A stretch of DNA of 64,000 nucleotides from Curvibacter cyanobacteriorum (GCF_028649475.1 NZ_JAQSIP010000012.1:62001-126000); one strand, 5' to 3'; counted from the stretch's first letter, positions 37,628 through 46,298 are shown. Notes: generated by a model from the sequence alone, not told the origin. Numbers and translations: made by a program.

Positions 37628-40477
37628 CTATAAGGCCAATTCAGCCGCCTCGGTGCTGGGCCGGACCCACCGGACCAGTCGCTTGAGCTCCGGCACACAT
37701 GAACCACAATTCGTGCCACATTTCAGCGCCCCCTGCAATTGTTTGAGCCGCTCGTCCTCGGTTCCGGCGCATTGGGCCAGTTGACCGCGGATGGCTTGCT
37801 CGGTCACCCCGAAGCAGCTGCACACCAGCGGGCTGCGGGGCGCCTGGGCCAGAGGGGGCTCGGCGCCGGGGCTGAGCAGGCGCTGGCCGTCGACGCTCAC
37901 TGGCTGGGCGTCTTGCAGCAGGGGCCGCAGCCAGGCCTGGGCACGGGTGTCGCCCGCCAGTAACCAGCCCGTCACGCAACGCGCCCCGCCCAGGGTTTGC
38001 ACCCGAATGGTCCGGCGCTGCCCGCGCTGCGGGTCGGCGTAATGCAGGCACTGCTGCGGGTCCAGCCCCAGCGCTTGTTCCAGCGCCAGCAACTGGGCGG
38101 CGGGCGGCGCCTGGTGGGCGGCGGCGCGGAACAGCAGCCCGGTGGCCTGCTGGTCGGCCTGTTCGAGCGGCGTGCGGTCGCTGAAGGGCACGCAACTGCT
38201 GAAGGCGAACTCGCCCATCAGCGCCTTGAGGGCCTCCCGCGTGCTCAGCACCTGCCCCGCGGGCAGCCAGGCCATGGCCACCAGGGTCCAGGGCAGCTTG
38301 GCGGCGCTGAGCCGCACGGCCGCGTGCTTGAGCTCGGGCTGCTTGGACTGGGGGCAAAAGGTCGAGGGCATCAGGGCGTTGACGCCCAGGTGCGGCTGGC
38401 CGTCGGCGTCGCGCCCGCTGACAAACTCCTGCCCCCAGTGCATGGGGATGAAGACCTGCTGGGGCGCCTGCTCGGCGCAGGCCTGCACGGGCAGCACCAC
38501 GCTGCCGCGCCGCGATTGCACCCGCACCAGGCTGCCCTCTGCCCAGCCTTCACGGGCCAGGTCCTGGGGGTTCATTTGCAGCGCGGGCTCGGCCGCGTGG
38601 CCGAACAGGCGGCCCAGGGTGCCGGTGCGGCTCATGCCGTGCCATTGGTCGCGCAGGCGGCCGGTGTTCAGGGCGTAGGGGTGCTCGCGGTCGGTGGCCT
38701 CGGCCACCGGCCGGAACGCGGCGCTGTGGAAGCGGGCGCGCCCGTCCGGGGTCGGAAAAACGCCGTCTTCGTACAGCCGCACCCGGCCTGCGCGGGCGCC
38801 CTCGGGCCAGGGCCATTGCTGGGGGCCCAGGGTGTCGAGCAGGGCGTAGCTGAGCCCGGTGATGTCGAGGTCGCGGCCGCGCGTGGACTCGCGGTGCTCG
38901 AGCCAGATGGCCTCGGTGCCGAGCAGCGCGTCCTGGGTGTCGTAAGGGAACAGCGTGGGCTGGCCCGGGCGCAGCCGGGCTTCGAGGCGCTGCGCCAGCG
39001 CCACGCCGATGGCCCAGTCGTGGCGTGCCTCGCCGCGCGGCGGCAGCGCGGCCCGCACGCGGCTGATGCGGCGTTCGCTGTTGGTCACGGTGCCGGTTTT
39101 TTCACCCCAGGGGGTGGCGGGCAGCAGCAGGTCGGCATAGGCGGTGGTGGCGGTGGTGGCAAAGGCCTCTTGCACCACCACGAACTCGGCGCGCTCCAGT
39201 GCGCGTCGCACGGTGGCCTGGTCGGGCAGCGACTGCGCCGGGTTGGTGCAGGCGATCCACAAGGCCTTGATCTCGCCGTCGGCCGCGGCCTGGAACATCT
39301 CGATGGCCGATTTGCCGGGCACCGCCGGCACGTCGGCCACGCCCCACAGGGCGGCCACCTCGGCCCGGTGGGCTGGGTTGCCCATGTCGCGGTGGGCGCT
39401 GAGCAGGTTGGACAGGCCGCCCACCTCGCGCCCGCCCATGGCGTTGGGTTGGCCTGTCAGCGAGAACGGGGCCGCCCCCGGGCGGCCGATCTGGCCGGTG
39501 GCCAGGTGCAGGTTGATCAGCGCGGCGTTCTTGCTGGTGCCACTGCTGGATTGGTTCAGGCCCTGGCAGTAGAGGCTCAGTGTGGCCGGGGAGGTGGCGA
39601 ACAGGCGGGTCGCTTCGCACAGGTCTTCGACCCGCAGGCCGCAGACCTCGGCGGTGCGCTCGGGCGTGCAGTCACGCACCAGCTCGACCAGGGCCTCAAA
39701 ACCCGTGGTGTGGGCCGCGATGTAGGCGGGCTGGGTCCAGCCCTCGCGCAGCATCAGGTGCAGCATGCCGTGGTAGAGCATGACGTCGGTGCCGGGTTGC
39801 AGCGCCAGGTGCAGGTCGGCCAGTTCCACCGTGTCGGTGCGGCGCGGGTCGACCACCACGATCTTCATCTCGGGGCGGGCGCGTTTGGCGTCTTCGATGC
39901 GTCGGAACAGGATCGGGTGTGCCCAGGCGGTGTTGCTGCCGGTGATGAACAGGCAGTGCGCGTGGTCCACATCGGTGTAACTGGCCGGCGGCGCGTCGGC
40001 GCCCAGGGTGGCCTTGTAGCCGGCCACGGCGCTGCTCATGCACAGGCGCGAGTTGGTGTCCAGGTTGTTGCTGCCCAGCAGGCCTTTGACCAGCTTGTTG
40101 AAGACGTAGTAGTCCTCGGTCAGCAATTGGCCGGACAGGTAAAAGCCCAGTGCATTGGGGCCGTGTTGCTGCACCGTGTCGGCCAGCTTCTGGCCTGCCA
40201 GATCGAGGGCCTGGTCCCAGGCCAGGGCCTGCGCCGGGCCACCGCGCTGCAGGCGGCGCAGGGGCTGCAGCAGGCGGGTCTGCTGGTTGACCTGGGGGCT
40301 GGCCGTCAGGTGCAGGGTCGAGCCCTTGGTGCACAGGCGCCCCAGGTTGGCCGGGTGGGCCGGGTCGCCGCGCACGCCGGTGATGGCGTCGCCGCGCGAC
40401 TCGATGATGACGCCGCAGCCAACGCCGCAGTAGGGGCAGGTGGAGCGGGTTTCGCGGGGTGCGTCGTTGAGGTTCAT
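37628..40477 (-). CDS. nasA: assimilatory nitrate reductase catalytic subunit NasA
   Basis: 949 residues. It is a molybdenum bis-MGD enzyme reducing nitrate to nitrite in the cytoplasm. The N-terminal [4Fe-4S] site is CPYCGVGCGV to LGRLCTKGS. The molybdopterin domain has GFYLSGQLLTEDYYVFNKL, TNSRLCMSSAVAGYK and FITGSNTAWAHPILFRR; the molydop-binding domain includes LNTGRLRDQWHGM. The C-terminal part ends in a BFD-like [2Fe-2S] domain (LVCSCFGVTE to CGTNCGSCVPELKRLV), as in Klebsiella-type NasA. No Tat signal is present, which suits an assimilatory enzyme. Electrons probably come from the flavoprotein encoded upstream at 41388-42620. Confidence 0.96.
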   Translation of the reverse strand: MNLNDAPRETRSTCPYCGVGCGVIIESRGDAITGVRGDPAHPANLGRLCTKGSTLHLTASPQVNQQTRLLQPLRRLQRGGPAQALAWDQALDLAGQKLADTVQQHGPNALGFYLSGQLLTEDYYVFNKLVKGLLGSNNLDTNSRLCMSSAVAGYKATLGADAPPASYTDVDHAHCLFITGSNTAWAHPILFRRIEDAKRARPEMKIVVVDPRRTDTVELADLHLALQPGTDVMLYHGMLHLMLREGWTQPAYIAAHTTGFEALVELVRDCTPERTAEVCGLRVEDLCEATRLFATSPATLSLYCQGLNQSSSGTSKNAALINLHLATGQIGRPGAAPFSLTGQPNAMGGREVGGLSNLLSAHRDMGNPAHRAEVAALWGVADVPAVPGKSAIEMFQAAADGEIKALWIACTNPAQSLPDQATVRRALERAEFVVVQEAFATTATTAYADLLLPATPWGEKTGTVTNSERRISRVRAALPPRGEARHDWAIGVALAQRLEARLRPGQPTLFPYDTQDALLGTEAIWLEHRESTRGRDLDITGLSYALLDTLGPQQWPWPEGARAGRVRLYEDGVFPTPDGRARFHSAAFRPVAEATDREHPYALNTGRLRDQWHGMSRTGTLGRLFGHAAEPALQMNPQDLAREGWAEGSLVRVQSRRGSVVLPVQACAEQAPQQVFIPMHWGQEFVSGRDADGQPHLGVNALMPSTFCPQSKQPELKHAAVRLSAAKLPWTLVAMAWLPAGQVLSTREALKALMGEFAFSSCVPFSDRTPLEQADQQATGLLFRAAAHQAPPAAQLLALEQALGLDPQQCLHYADPQRGQRRTIRVQTLGGARCVTGWLLAGDTRAQAWLRPLLQDAQPVSVDGQRLLSPGAEPPLAQAPRSPLVCSCFGVTEQAIRGQLAQCAGTEDERLKQLQGALKCGTNCGSCVPELKRLVRWVRPSTEAAELAL

Positions 40478-40501
40478 GGGCGGTCTCGCAGAGGGGGAGG
40501 C

Positions 40502-41305
40502 TCAGGCCTTTTGGGCCGCGTAGAGGCGGGTCACGCGGTCCATCACCGCAAGCAGGTTTTCGCTGCTGACAAAGACCTCGTGTAGTTGTTTGGGGCTGTT
40601 GCCCTCGGCCTTCAGCGCGGCGTCGAAGAAGACCCATTGGCCCTCGGCCAGGGCCAGTTCGTCGGCGATGCGTGGGCTGGTTTCTGGCGCCTGGCGCAGC
40701 GCGCTGGCGGCGCTGAGGAACTCCTGCCGCGCCAACTTGATCTCCTCGCGGGCGCTGGCCACCTCGAGCTGCCAGGCCGCGGCGAAATAGAAGTTGGCCA
40801 TGCGCTGGGACAGCATGCGCTGGCGCCCGGCCACGTTGACCCAACGCCCGGTGGGACGCGTGGCCAGCGCTTCGAGCTGCTGGGTGCCTTGGTGGGCCAG
40901 CGTCAGCACCCGCGCATCGGCTTGCAGCAGGGCCTGCGCGGCCGGGCGGGCCGCGGGGGCCTCTTGCAGCTGCTGGCGAAACGCGTTCCAGGCGCTGTCC
41001 AGGTCGGCGTAGGTCTGGCGGATGGCCGCGTTGGGGGCGTAGCCCTGCAGGTCGTTGAGTTGGCGCTCAAACTGCTCGATCGAGCGCTGCAGCACCGGCA
41101 ACGCCTGCGGGTGGGCGTTGGGCTGGGCGCGGGCCAGCCAGGCCTTGCTGAGGCGTTGCGACAGCATGCGCTGGCGGCCCGCAAGGTTGATGGCCTCCGC
41201 GAGGTCAGCGATCTGGGCCTGGGCGGGCAGGGCGAGGCCCAGCGCCAGCCCAAGGCCAAGGCGGCGGGTCAGCAGGAAACCGGGGGGGCTGGGGCGAAGC
41301 GGCAT
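40502..41305 (-). CDS. periplasmic PilJ/NarX-like sensor-domain protein
   Basis: 267 residues. A signal peptide (LTRRLGLGLALGLALPAQAQ) is followed by two similar helical halves, each opening with a P-box-like motif: AINLAGRQRMLSQRLSKAW and NVAGRQRMLSQRMANFY. These match the nitrate-binding helix of NarX (INKAGSLRMQSYRL) and the PilJ N-terminal domain. There is no cytoplasmic output domain. It sits between the NirB-N-like gene and nasA (24-base gap), so coexpression with nitrate reduction is clear. I infer a periplasmic nitrate/nitrite-binding protein, possibly signalling or buffering ligand; direct evidence is lacking. Confidence 0.82.
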   Translation of the reverse strand: MPLRPSPPGFLLTRRLGLGLALGLALPAQAQIADLAEAINLAGRQRMLSQRLSKAWLARAQPNAHPQALPVLQRSIEQFERQLNDLQGYAPNAAIRQTYADLDSAWNAFRQQLQEAPAARPAAQALLQADARVLTLAHQGTQQLEALATRPTGRWVNVAGRQRMLSQRMANFYFAAAWQLEVASAREEIKLARQEFLSAASALRQAPETSPRIADELALAEGQWVFFDAALKAEGNSPKQLHEVFVSSENLLAVMDRVTRLYAAQKA

Positions 41306-41387
41306 GGTGGGGCGGTTTGCGTGAGCAGTGAGGGGCCGTGAAGGGCGGTGGGGTCGGTGCGGGAGGGGCTGGGGCGCAGGGGGCGGC

Positions 41388-42620
41388 TCAGTGCGCCGCG
41401 GTCAGGGCGGCGGCCGGAGGGCCGAACATCAGCTGGTCGCGCAAGGGGCCCAGGGGGTGGCCTTCGCGCAGCAGCTCGAAATACCAGCTGCCGTCGCCGG
41501 TGTCACCGTAGAGGCAGGCCCCCACCAGCTTGTCGCCGCGGATCACGAGCTTTTTGTAGATGCCGCGGTAGGGGTCGTTGAGCACGATGGCTTCGCTGTG
41601 CTCGCCCCCCATGAAGTCGCCCGCTGAGAACAGGTCAATGCCGGTCACCTTGAGCTTGGTCGAGGTTTGCGAGCCGGCATAGCGCGCCATGCCCCATTCG
41701 GCCAGGTGGTTGGCCGCCACCTTGGCCTGTTCGTAGAGCGGCGCCACCAGGCCGTAGGCGGTGCCGCGGTGGGCCGCGCATTCGCCGACCGAGTAGATGC
41801 GGGCGTCGGTGACGGTTTGCAGGGTGTCGTGCACCACAATGCCGCGCTGCACCAACAGGCCCATCTGCTCGGCGAGTTCGGTGTTGGGGCGGATACCGAC
41901 CGCCATCACCACCAGGTCGGCGGGGATCTCCCGGCCGTCCTGGAAGCGCAGCGCCCGCACCCGGTCCTCGGCATCGCCCAGCAGGGCTTCGGTGTGGGCC
42001 TGCAGGCAAAAGCGCAGGCCACGCGCTTCGAGCGCCCCTTGCAGCAGGCGGCCGGCGGCCTCGTCGAGCTGGCGGTCCAGCAGCCACGGGCCCACATGGA
42101 CCACGGTGACGTCCATGCCGCGTTGGCGCAGGCCGTTGGCGGCCTCCAGGCCGAGCAGGCCACCGCCAATCACCACGGCGCGCCCGGGCCGGGCGGCGGC
42201 CTCGATCAGGGCCTGGGTGTCGGCGATGTCGCGGTAGGCCATGACCCCCTTCAGCGTGTGGCCCGGCACGGGCAGCATGAAGGGCTTGGAGCCGGTGCAC
42301 AGCAGCAGGCGGTCGTAGCGGGCTTCGGTGCCGTCGTCGGCGCGCACCGTGCGCGTGGCCCGGTCCACCGACACCACCCTTTTGCCCACATGCAGGGTGA
42401 TGTGGTGTTGCTGGTACCAGCTCAGCGGGTTCAGCACGATTTGGTCCAGCGTCTGTTCGCCGGCCAGCACGGGCGACAGCATGATGCGGTTGTAGTTGGG
42501 GTGGGGCTCGGCCCCGAACACGGTGATGTCGTAGCGGTCTGGGGCGAGTTGGAGGAGTTCCTCCAGCGTGCGCACACCGGCCATGCCGTTGCCCACCATC
42601 ACCAGTTTCAGCTTGCTCAT
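41388..42620 (-). CDS. NirB N-terminal-like NAD(P)H/FAD oxidoreductase (NasB/NasC type)
   Basis: 410 residues, corresponding to only the flavin half of NirB. FAD-binding VMVGNGMAGVRTLEEL opens the protein. NAD(P)-binding VVIGGGLLGLEAANGLRQRG, VMAVGIRPNTELA and YSVGECAAHRGTAYGLVAPL follow, and the end holds LVGACLYGDTGDGSWYFELLR. There is no siroheme or [4Fe-4S] domain, so it cannot reduce nitrite alone. It most likely passes electrons from NAD(P)H to NasA through the [2Fe-2S] domain fused to NasA. GGAGG precedes the ATG. It is first in its transcript behind a sigma-54 promoter and a NasT-type leader. A separate nitrite reductase must be elsewhere. Confidence 0.88.
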   Translation of the reverse strand: MSKLKLVMVGNGMAGVRTLEELLQLAPDRYDITVFGAEPHPNYNRIMLSPVLAGEQTLDQIVLNPLSWYQQHHITLHVGKRVVSVDRATRTVRADDGTEARYDRLLLCTGSKPFMLPVPGHTLKGVMAYRDIADTQALIEAAARPGRAVVIGGGLLGLEAANGLRQRGMDVTVVHVGPWLLDRQLDEAAGRLLQGALEARGLRFCLQAHTEALLGDAEDRVRALRFQDGREIPADLVVMAVGIRPNTELAEQMGLLVQRGIVVHDTLQTVTDARIYSVGECAAHRGTAYGLVAPLYEQAKVAANHLAEWGMARYAGSQTSTKLKVTGIDLFSAGDFMGGEHSEAIVLNDPYRGIYKKLVIRGDKLVGACLYGDTGDGSWYFELLREGHPLGPLRDQLMFGPPAAALTAAH

Positions 42621-42665
42621 CGTGAGCCTCCGTCGCAGGAACCACCCGCAGGCGGTTCGGAAAAC

Positions 42666-42780
42666 AAAAAAGGCGCCCTCACCGTGCCCGGCCCGGGGGC
42701 CAGAACAAGTGGGGACGCCTTCGTCCTTGGTCCCAAAGCAGCCTCATCGCCCCTTTGGAACACCCGGCCGCCTTTGGCCG
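42666..42780 (-). ncRNA. NasT-responsive leader RNA (ANTAR hairpin plus terminator) of the nitrate reductase operon
   Basis: Read on the minus strand. Hairpin P1 is CGGCC-AAAGGC-GGCCG (42780-42765), a 5-bp stem with a six-base loop having A at 1 and G at 4, the rule for RNAs bound by ANTAR proteins. It begins about two bases after the predicted start site. A second hairpin is not clean: either 5 bp with a mismatch around loop AAAGGG (42761-42746) or TTCCAAAG with CTTTGGGA (42759-42731). The terminator stem AAGGCGTCCCCAC (42721-42709) pairs with GTGAGGGCGCCTT and ends in a T run at 42666. It matches the nrtA leader closely. Confidence 0.8.
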
Positions 42781-42792
42781 TGCAGGGGTTTA

Positions 42793-42808
42793 AGCAATGC
42801 CTGTGCCA
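42793..42808 (-). promoter_or_regulatory. sigma-54 promoter of the nitrate reductase operon
   Basis: Minus strand TGGCACAGGCATTGCT has GG and GC separated by exactly ten bases, matching TGGCAC-N5-TTGC. Transcription should start near 42782, just before the P1 hairpin. Two direct repeats TGCACCAAAAC (42869-42879 and 42898-42908) upstream carry the GCACC half of an NtrC site, but neither is a full palindrome. Confidence 0.85.
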
Positions 42809-43288
42809 GACGCACCGGCCGCGCGGCCCCCTGGCGGTGGGTTGAATGGCGCGGCTGGGGGCCGTTGATGCACCAAAACAAGGCGTGGCCATGGGGGTGC
42901 ACCAAAACGACGGGGCCGGCTCGAGGCCGACGCGGGGGCCGGAGGGTGGGAGGGGGCAGGCGCCGCGCCCGCTCAGCTTGGTGCGGGGCAGACGGGGGTG
43001 ATGGGAGAAGGGGGTGAGGGGGCGGGTGGTGGGGTAGGCTGGCCATGCGCTGGGGCCATGGGCTGGTGCGGTCGCGCCATGGCGGCGTGGCCGCCCGGCC
43101 CCCTCGGGCCACCGCCAAATCAAAGGCCGCAGGCCCGGCCTGCCTGGGGCAGGCGCCGGCGCTGCGGCCTCGAGGGCGGCGTGGGGCGAGGGGCACTCGG
43201 CGCGCGGTGAGGCGTGCTCGCCAGACGCGCCATGCCGCGGGGGCGCCGACGTGCTGGGCGCTGGGCCCTGGGCCAGCGCTGGGGTGGC
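42809..43288. other. 480-bp region upstream of the nitrate reductase promoter, no gene seen
   Basis: Very GC-rich spacer between the nrtD stop and the sigma-54 promoter. Open frames on both strands are Arg/Ala/Pro-rich and shift frame relative to family proteins, so they look non-coding. The promoter-proximal 100 bases hold the repeated TGCACCAAAAC half-sites, and an imperfect GGCCCCCTCGGGCC hairpin sequence lies near 43098. Confidence 0.5.
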
Positions 43289-44095
43289 TCAGGCGGCGGT
43301 CTTTTCGACGTGGGCCTGGCGCGTGTAGAGGAAGTCGATCACCGCCTTGCGGTAGCCCAGGTACTGGGCGCTTTCGGCCAGGGCCACGCGCGAGCGCGGG
43401 CGCTCCAGCTCGACCGACAGCACCTCGCCGATGGTGGCGGCCGGGCCGTTGGTCATCATCACGATCTTGTCGGACAGCAGCACGGCTTCGTCCACATCGT
43501 GGGTCACCATGACCACGGTGGCCTGGGTCTTGGCGACGATCTCCAGCAGCTCGTCCTGCAGCTTGGCCCGGGTCAATGCGTCCAGGGCGCCGAAGGGCTC
43601 GTCCATCAGCAGCACCTGGGGCTCCATCGACAGCGCGCGCGCAATGCCCACGCGTTGCTTCATGCCGCCAGAAATCTCGCCGGGGCGCTTTTGTGCGGCC
43701 GGGGTCAGGCCCACCAGGGCCAGGGCCGCTTCGGTGCGGGCCTTGAGCTGGGCCTTGTTCTCCTTGCCGCCAAACACGCGTTCCACCGCGAGGAAGATGT
43801 TTTCGTAGCAGGTCAGCCAGGGCAGCAGCGAGTGGTTCTGGAACACCACGGCGCGTTCGGGGCCTGGGCCTTTGATTTCGCGGTTGGCGCACAGCAGCAC
43901 GCCCTGGGTGGGCTGCGTCAGGCCCGCGATCAGGTTGAGCAGGGTGGACTTGCCGCACCCCGAGTGGCCGATCAAGGCCACGAACTCGCCCTTGGCGATG
44001 TTCAGGTCGATGTTGCGCAGCGCCGGGAAGGCGCCCTTGGGGGTGCGGAAGGTTTGTTCCACGCCCTGGATTTCGATGTACTTGCTGGTGTTCAT
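43289..44095 (-). CDS. nrtD: nitrate ABC transporter ATP-binding protein
   Basis: 268 residues. Cytoplasmic ATPase of the nitrate/nitrite importer. Motifs are Walker A GHSGCGKST, Q-loop VVFQNHSLLPWLTCYENI, signature ISGGMKQRVGIARAL, Walker B VLLMDEPFGALD and His-loop VTHDVDEA. It is the single-domain (NrtD/NasD) type without the solute-binding extension of NrtC. It follows nrtB by 24 bases. The next gene on this strand is nearly 700 bases away behind its own promoter, so this ends the transporter operon. Confidence 0.95.
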   Translation of the reverse strand: MNTSKYIEIQGVEQTFRTPKGAFPALRNIDLNIAKGEFVALIGHSGCGKSTLLNLIAGLTQPTQGVLLCANREIKGPGPERAVVFQNHSLLPWLTCYENIFLAVERVFGGKENKAQLKARTEAALALVGLTPAAQKRPGEISGGMKQRVGIARALSMEPQVLLMDEPFGALDALTRAKLQDELLEIVAKTQATVVMVTHDVDEAVLLSDKIVMMTNGPAATIGEVLSVELERPRSRVALAESAQYLGYRKAVIDFLYTRQAHVEKTAA

Positions 44096-44119
44096 GGCCG
44101 GTCTCCGGTGGGGTGGGGG

Positions 44120-45031
44120 TCAGCTCTTCACTTCGTCAAACGTGAAGGCGGTGGCAATCTTGACCAGGGCGTACTCGAGCAGCAGGCCCACGATGCCGAT
44201 CACGAAGATCGCGATGATGATGTTCTTGACGTTGAGGTTGTTCCACTCGTCCCAGACCCAGAAGCCGATGCCGACGCCGCCGGTCAGCATCTCGGCCGCC
44301 ACGATCACCAGCCAGGCCGTGCCCACGGCGAGGCGCACACCGGTCAGCATGTAGGGCAGCACCGAGGGGAACAGGATCTTGGTGAAGATCTTCCATTCCG
44401 ACAGCTTGAGCACGCGGGCCACGTTCATGTAGTCCTGCGGCACGCGTTGCACGCCCACCGCCGTGTTGATGATCATGGGCCAGATCGAGCAGATGAAGAT
44501 GGTCCAGATGGCGGCCGGGTTGGCGCCCTTGAACACCAGCAGGCCGATGGGCAGCCAGGCCAGCGGCGAGACTGGGCGCAGCAGGCTGATCAGCGGGTTG
44601 AACATGCGCGACAGGAACTCGAAGCGCCCGATCAGGAAGCCTGCCGGGATGCCCACGGCCGCGGCCAGGCCAAAGCCCAGCGCCACGCGTTGCAGCGAGA
44701 ACAGCACGTTCCAGCCCACGCCCTGGTCGTTCGGGCCTTTGCGGTAGAACGGGTCGCTGAACACGTCGACCGCTTGCTTGAAGGTTTCCAGCGGCGAGGG
44801 GATCGCGCTGGCGGTGGAGATCGACACGATCGCCCACAGGCCGATCAGCAGGCCCAGGCCCATCACGGGCGGCAGCACGCGCAGCCAGAAGCCGCGCCAG
44901 TCGTAGGGCATGCTTGGGGTGGGACTCATGGGGCGGGCTTCTTTCGGCGCACTGGCGCTGGCGGTTGGACTGGGGCTGACCACCACCGGGGTGGCGGTCT
45001 CGACGGGGTGGTGGAACACGGCGCTGACCAT
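44120..45031 (-). CDS. nrtB: nitrate ABC transporter permease
   Basis: 303 residues from MVSAVFHHPVE, an ATG preceded by AGGAG. A cytoplasmic N-terminal extension of about 50 residues rich in Pro, Ser and Ala precedes the membrane domain. Hydrophobic segments include FWLRVLPPVMGLGLLIGLWAIV, IWTIFICSIWPMIINTAVG and NIIIAIFVIGIVGLLLEYAL. The coupling-helix motif region reads LFPSVLPYMLTGVRLAVGTAWLVIVAAEML, typical of the nitrate/taurine permease group. It forms the inner-membrane channel with the ATPase encoded next, and receives substrate from NrtA encoded 22 bases upstream. Confidence 0.95.
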   Translation of the reverse strand: MVSAVFHHPVETATPVVVSPSPTASASAPKEARPMSPTPSMPYDWRGFWLRVLPPVMGLGLLIGLWAIVSISTASAIPSPLETFKQAVDVFSDPFYRKGPNDQGVGWNVLFSLQRVALGFGLAAAVGIPAGFLIGRFEFLSRMFNPLISLLRPVSPLAWLPIGLLVFKGANPAAIWTIFICSIWPMIINTAVGVQRVPQDYMNVARVLKLSEWKIFTKILFPSVLPYMLTGVRLAVGTAWLVIVAAEMLTGGVGIGFWVWDEWNNLNVKNIIIAIFVIGIVGLLLEYALVKIATAFTFDEVKS

Positions 45032-45053
45032 GGCGATCTCCTGCGGGCGGGGG

Positions 45054-46298
45054 TTAGGCGTTGACCTTGAAGGACTCGGCGTACTTCTTCGGGTCCTTGG
45101 CGTCCCAGACCACGCCATCGATCAGCTTACTGCTGCGCATCGCGTCCTTCGGCACGCTGATCTTGAGGCCGCTGGCGGCCTGCTTGTAGAGGTCGATTTG
45201 GTTGATCTGCTTGGCCACGGCCAGGTAGTCGGGGTGGTCCTTGAGCAGGCCCCAGCGCTTGTGCTGGGTCAGGAACCACATGCCATCCGACAGGTACGGG
45301 AAGTTCACCGCGCCGTCGTTGAAGAACTTCATGTGGTTGGGGTCGTCCCAGGTCTTGCCCAGGCCGTTCTGGTAGCGGCCCAGGATGCGTTGGTTGATGG
45401 CGTCAACGCCGGTGTTGACGTAGGACTTGTCAGCGATGGTCTCGGCCATCTTGAGCTTGTTCTGCAGGCTGGCGTCGATCCACTGGCTGGCCTCGAGCAC
45501 CGCCATCATCACGGCGCGGCAGGTGTTGGGGTTCTTCTTGACGAAGTCGCCCGTGGTGCCCAGCACCTTCTCGGGGTGGTCCTTCCAGATGTCCTGGGTG
45601 GTGACGGCGGTGATGCCGATGCCGTCCATGATGGCGCGGTGGCCCCAGGGCTCGCCCACGCAATAGCCGTCCATGTTGCCCACGCGCATGTTGGCCACCA
45701 TTTGCGGCGGCGGCACGGTGATGACCTTGGCATCCTTCATGGGGTTGATGCCCACGCTGGCCAGCCAGTAGTACAGCCACATGGCGTGGGTGCCGGTGGG
45801 GAAGGTCTGGGCAAAGGTGTATTCGCGCTTTTCGCTGCCCATCAGCTTGGCCAGGCTGGCGCCGTCCACTGCGCCTTTGTCGGCCAGCTTCTTGGACAGG
45901 GTGATGGCCTGGCCGTTGTTGTTCAGCGTCATCAGGTTGGCCATGTCCTTCTTGGGGCCCCCCAGCCCCAGGTGCACGCCGTAGATCAGGCCATACAGCA
46001 CGTGGGCAAAGTCCAGTTCACCGTTGACCAGCTTGTCGCGCACCCCGGCCCAGCTGGCTTCCTTGCTGAGCACGATCTTGACGCCGTACTTCTTGTCGAA
46101 GCCCAGCACCGAGGCCATGACCACGCTGGCGCAGTCGGTCAGCGGGATGAAGCCGATCTTGACTTCTTCCTTTTCAGGCTTGTCCGAACCGGCCGCGTGC
46201 ACCAGGGCGCGCAGGGCAGGGGTCAGGCCCGCTGCACCCACGGCAGCGGTTTGCAGGACAGCGCGTCGGCTCAGGCTGGTTTTCAACACTTGGGTCAT
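45054..46298 (-). CDS. nrtA: nitrate-binding protein NrtA, Tat-type signal
   Basis: 414 residues. Periplasmic nitrate/nitrite-binding protein of the ABC importer. The N-terminus TSLSRRAVLQTAAVGAAG is a twin-arginine signal. The mature part shows VKIGFIPLTDCASVVMA, the usual opening of NrtA/NasF, then DFAHVLYGLIYGVHLGLGG, TFPTGTHAMWLYYWLA and GYCVGEPWGHRA. It is the first gene of the transporter operon, with a good ribosome-binding site (AAGGAG) just upstream. Close relatives without export signals (NasS) act as cytoplasmic nitrate sensors; the signal here argues for transport. Confidence 0.96.
   Translation of the reverse strand: MTQVLKTSLSRRAVLQTAAVGAAGLTPALRALVHAAGSDKPEKEEVKIGFIPLTDCASVVMASVLGFDKKYGVKIVLSKEASWAGVRDKLVNGELDFAHVLYGLIYGVHLGLGGPKKDMANLMTLNNNGQAITLSKKLADKGAVDGASLAKLMGSEKREYTFAQTFPTGTHAMWLYYWLASVGINPMKDAKVITVPPPQMVANMRVGNMDGYCVGEPWGHRAIMDGIGITAVTTQDIWKDHPEKVLGTTGDFVKKNPNTCRAVMMAVLEASQWIDASLQNKLKMAETIADKSYVNTGVDAINQRILGRYQNGLGKTWDDPNHMKFFNDGAVNFPYLSDGMWFLTQHKRWGLLKDHPDYLAVAKQINQIDLYKQAASGLKISVPKDAMRSSKLIDGVVWDAKDPKKYAESFKVNA

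Noticed and set aside
42744-43958. 404-codon minus-strand frame overlapping the nitrate leader and part of nrtD
   Set aside because: It is in a different frame from nrtD, has Arg/Pro-rich sequence, and covers the sigma-54 promoter and leader hairpins.
43214-45064. 616-codon plus-strand frame opposite nrtD and nrtB
   Set aside because: Product is His/Gln/Arg-rich and antisense to two well-supported ABC transporter genes.
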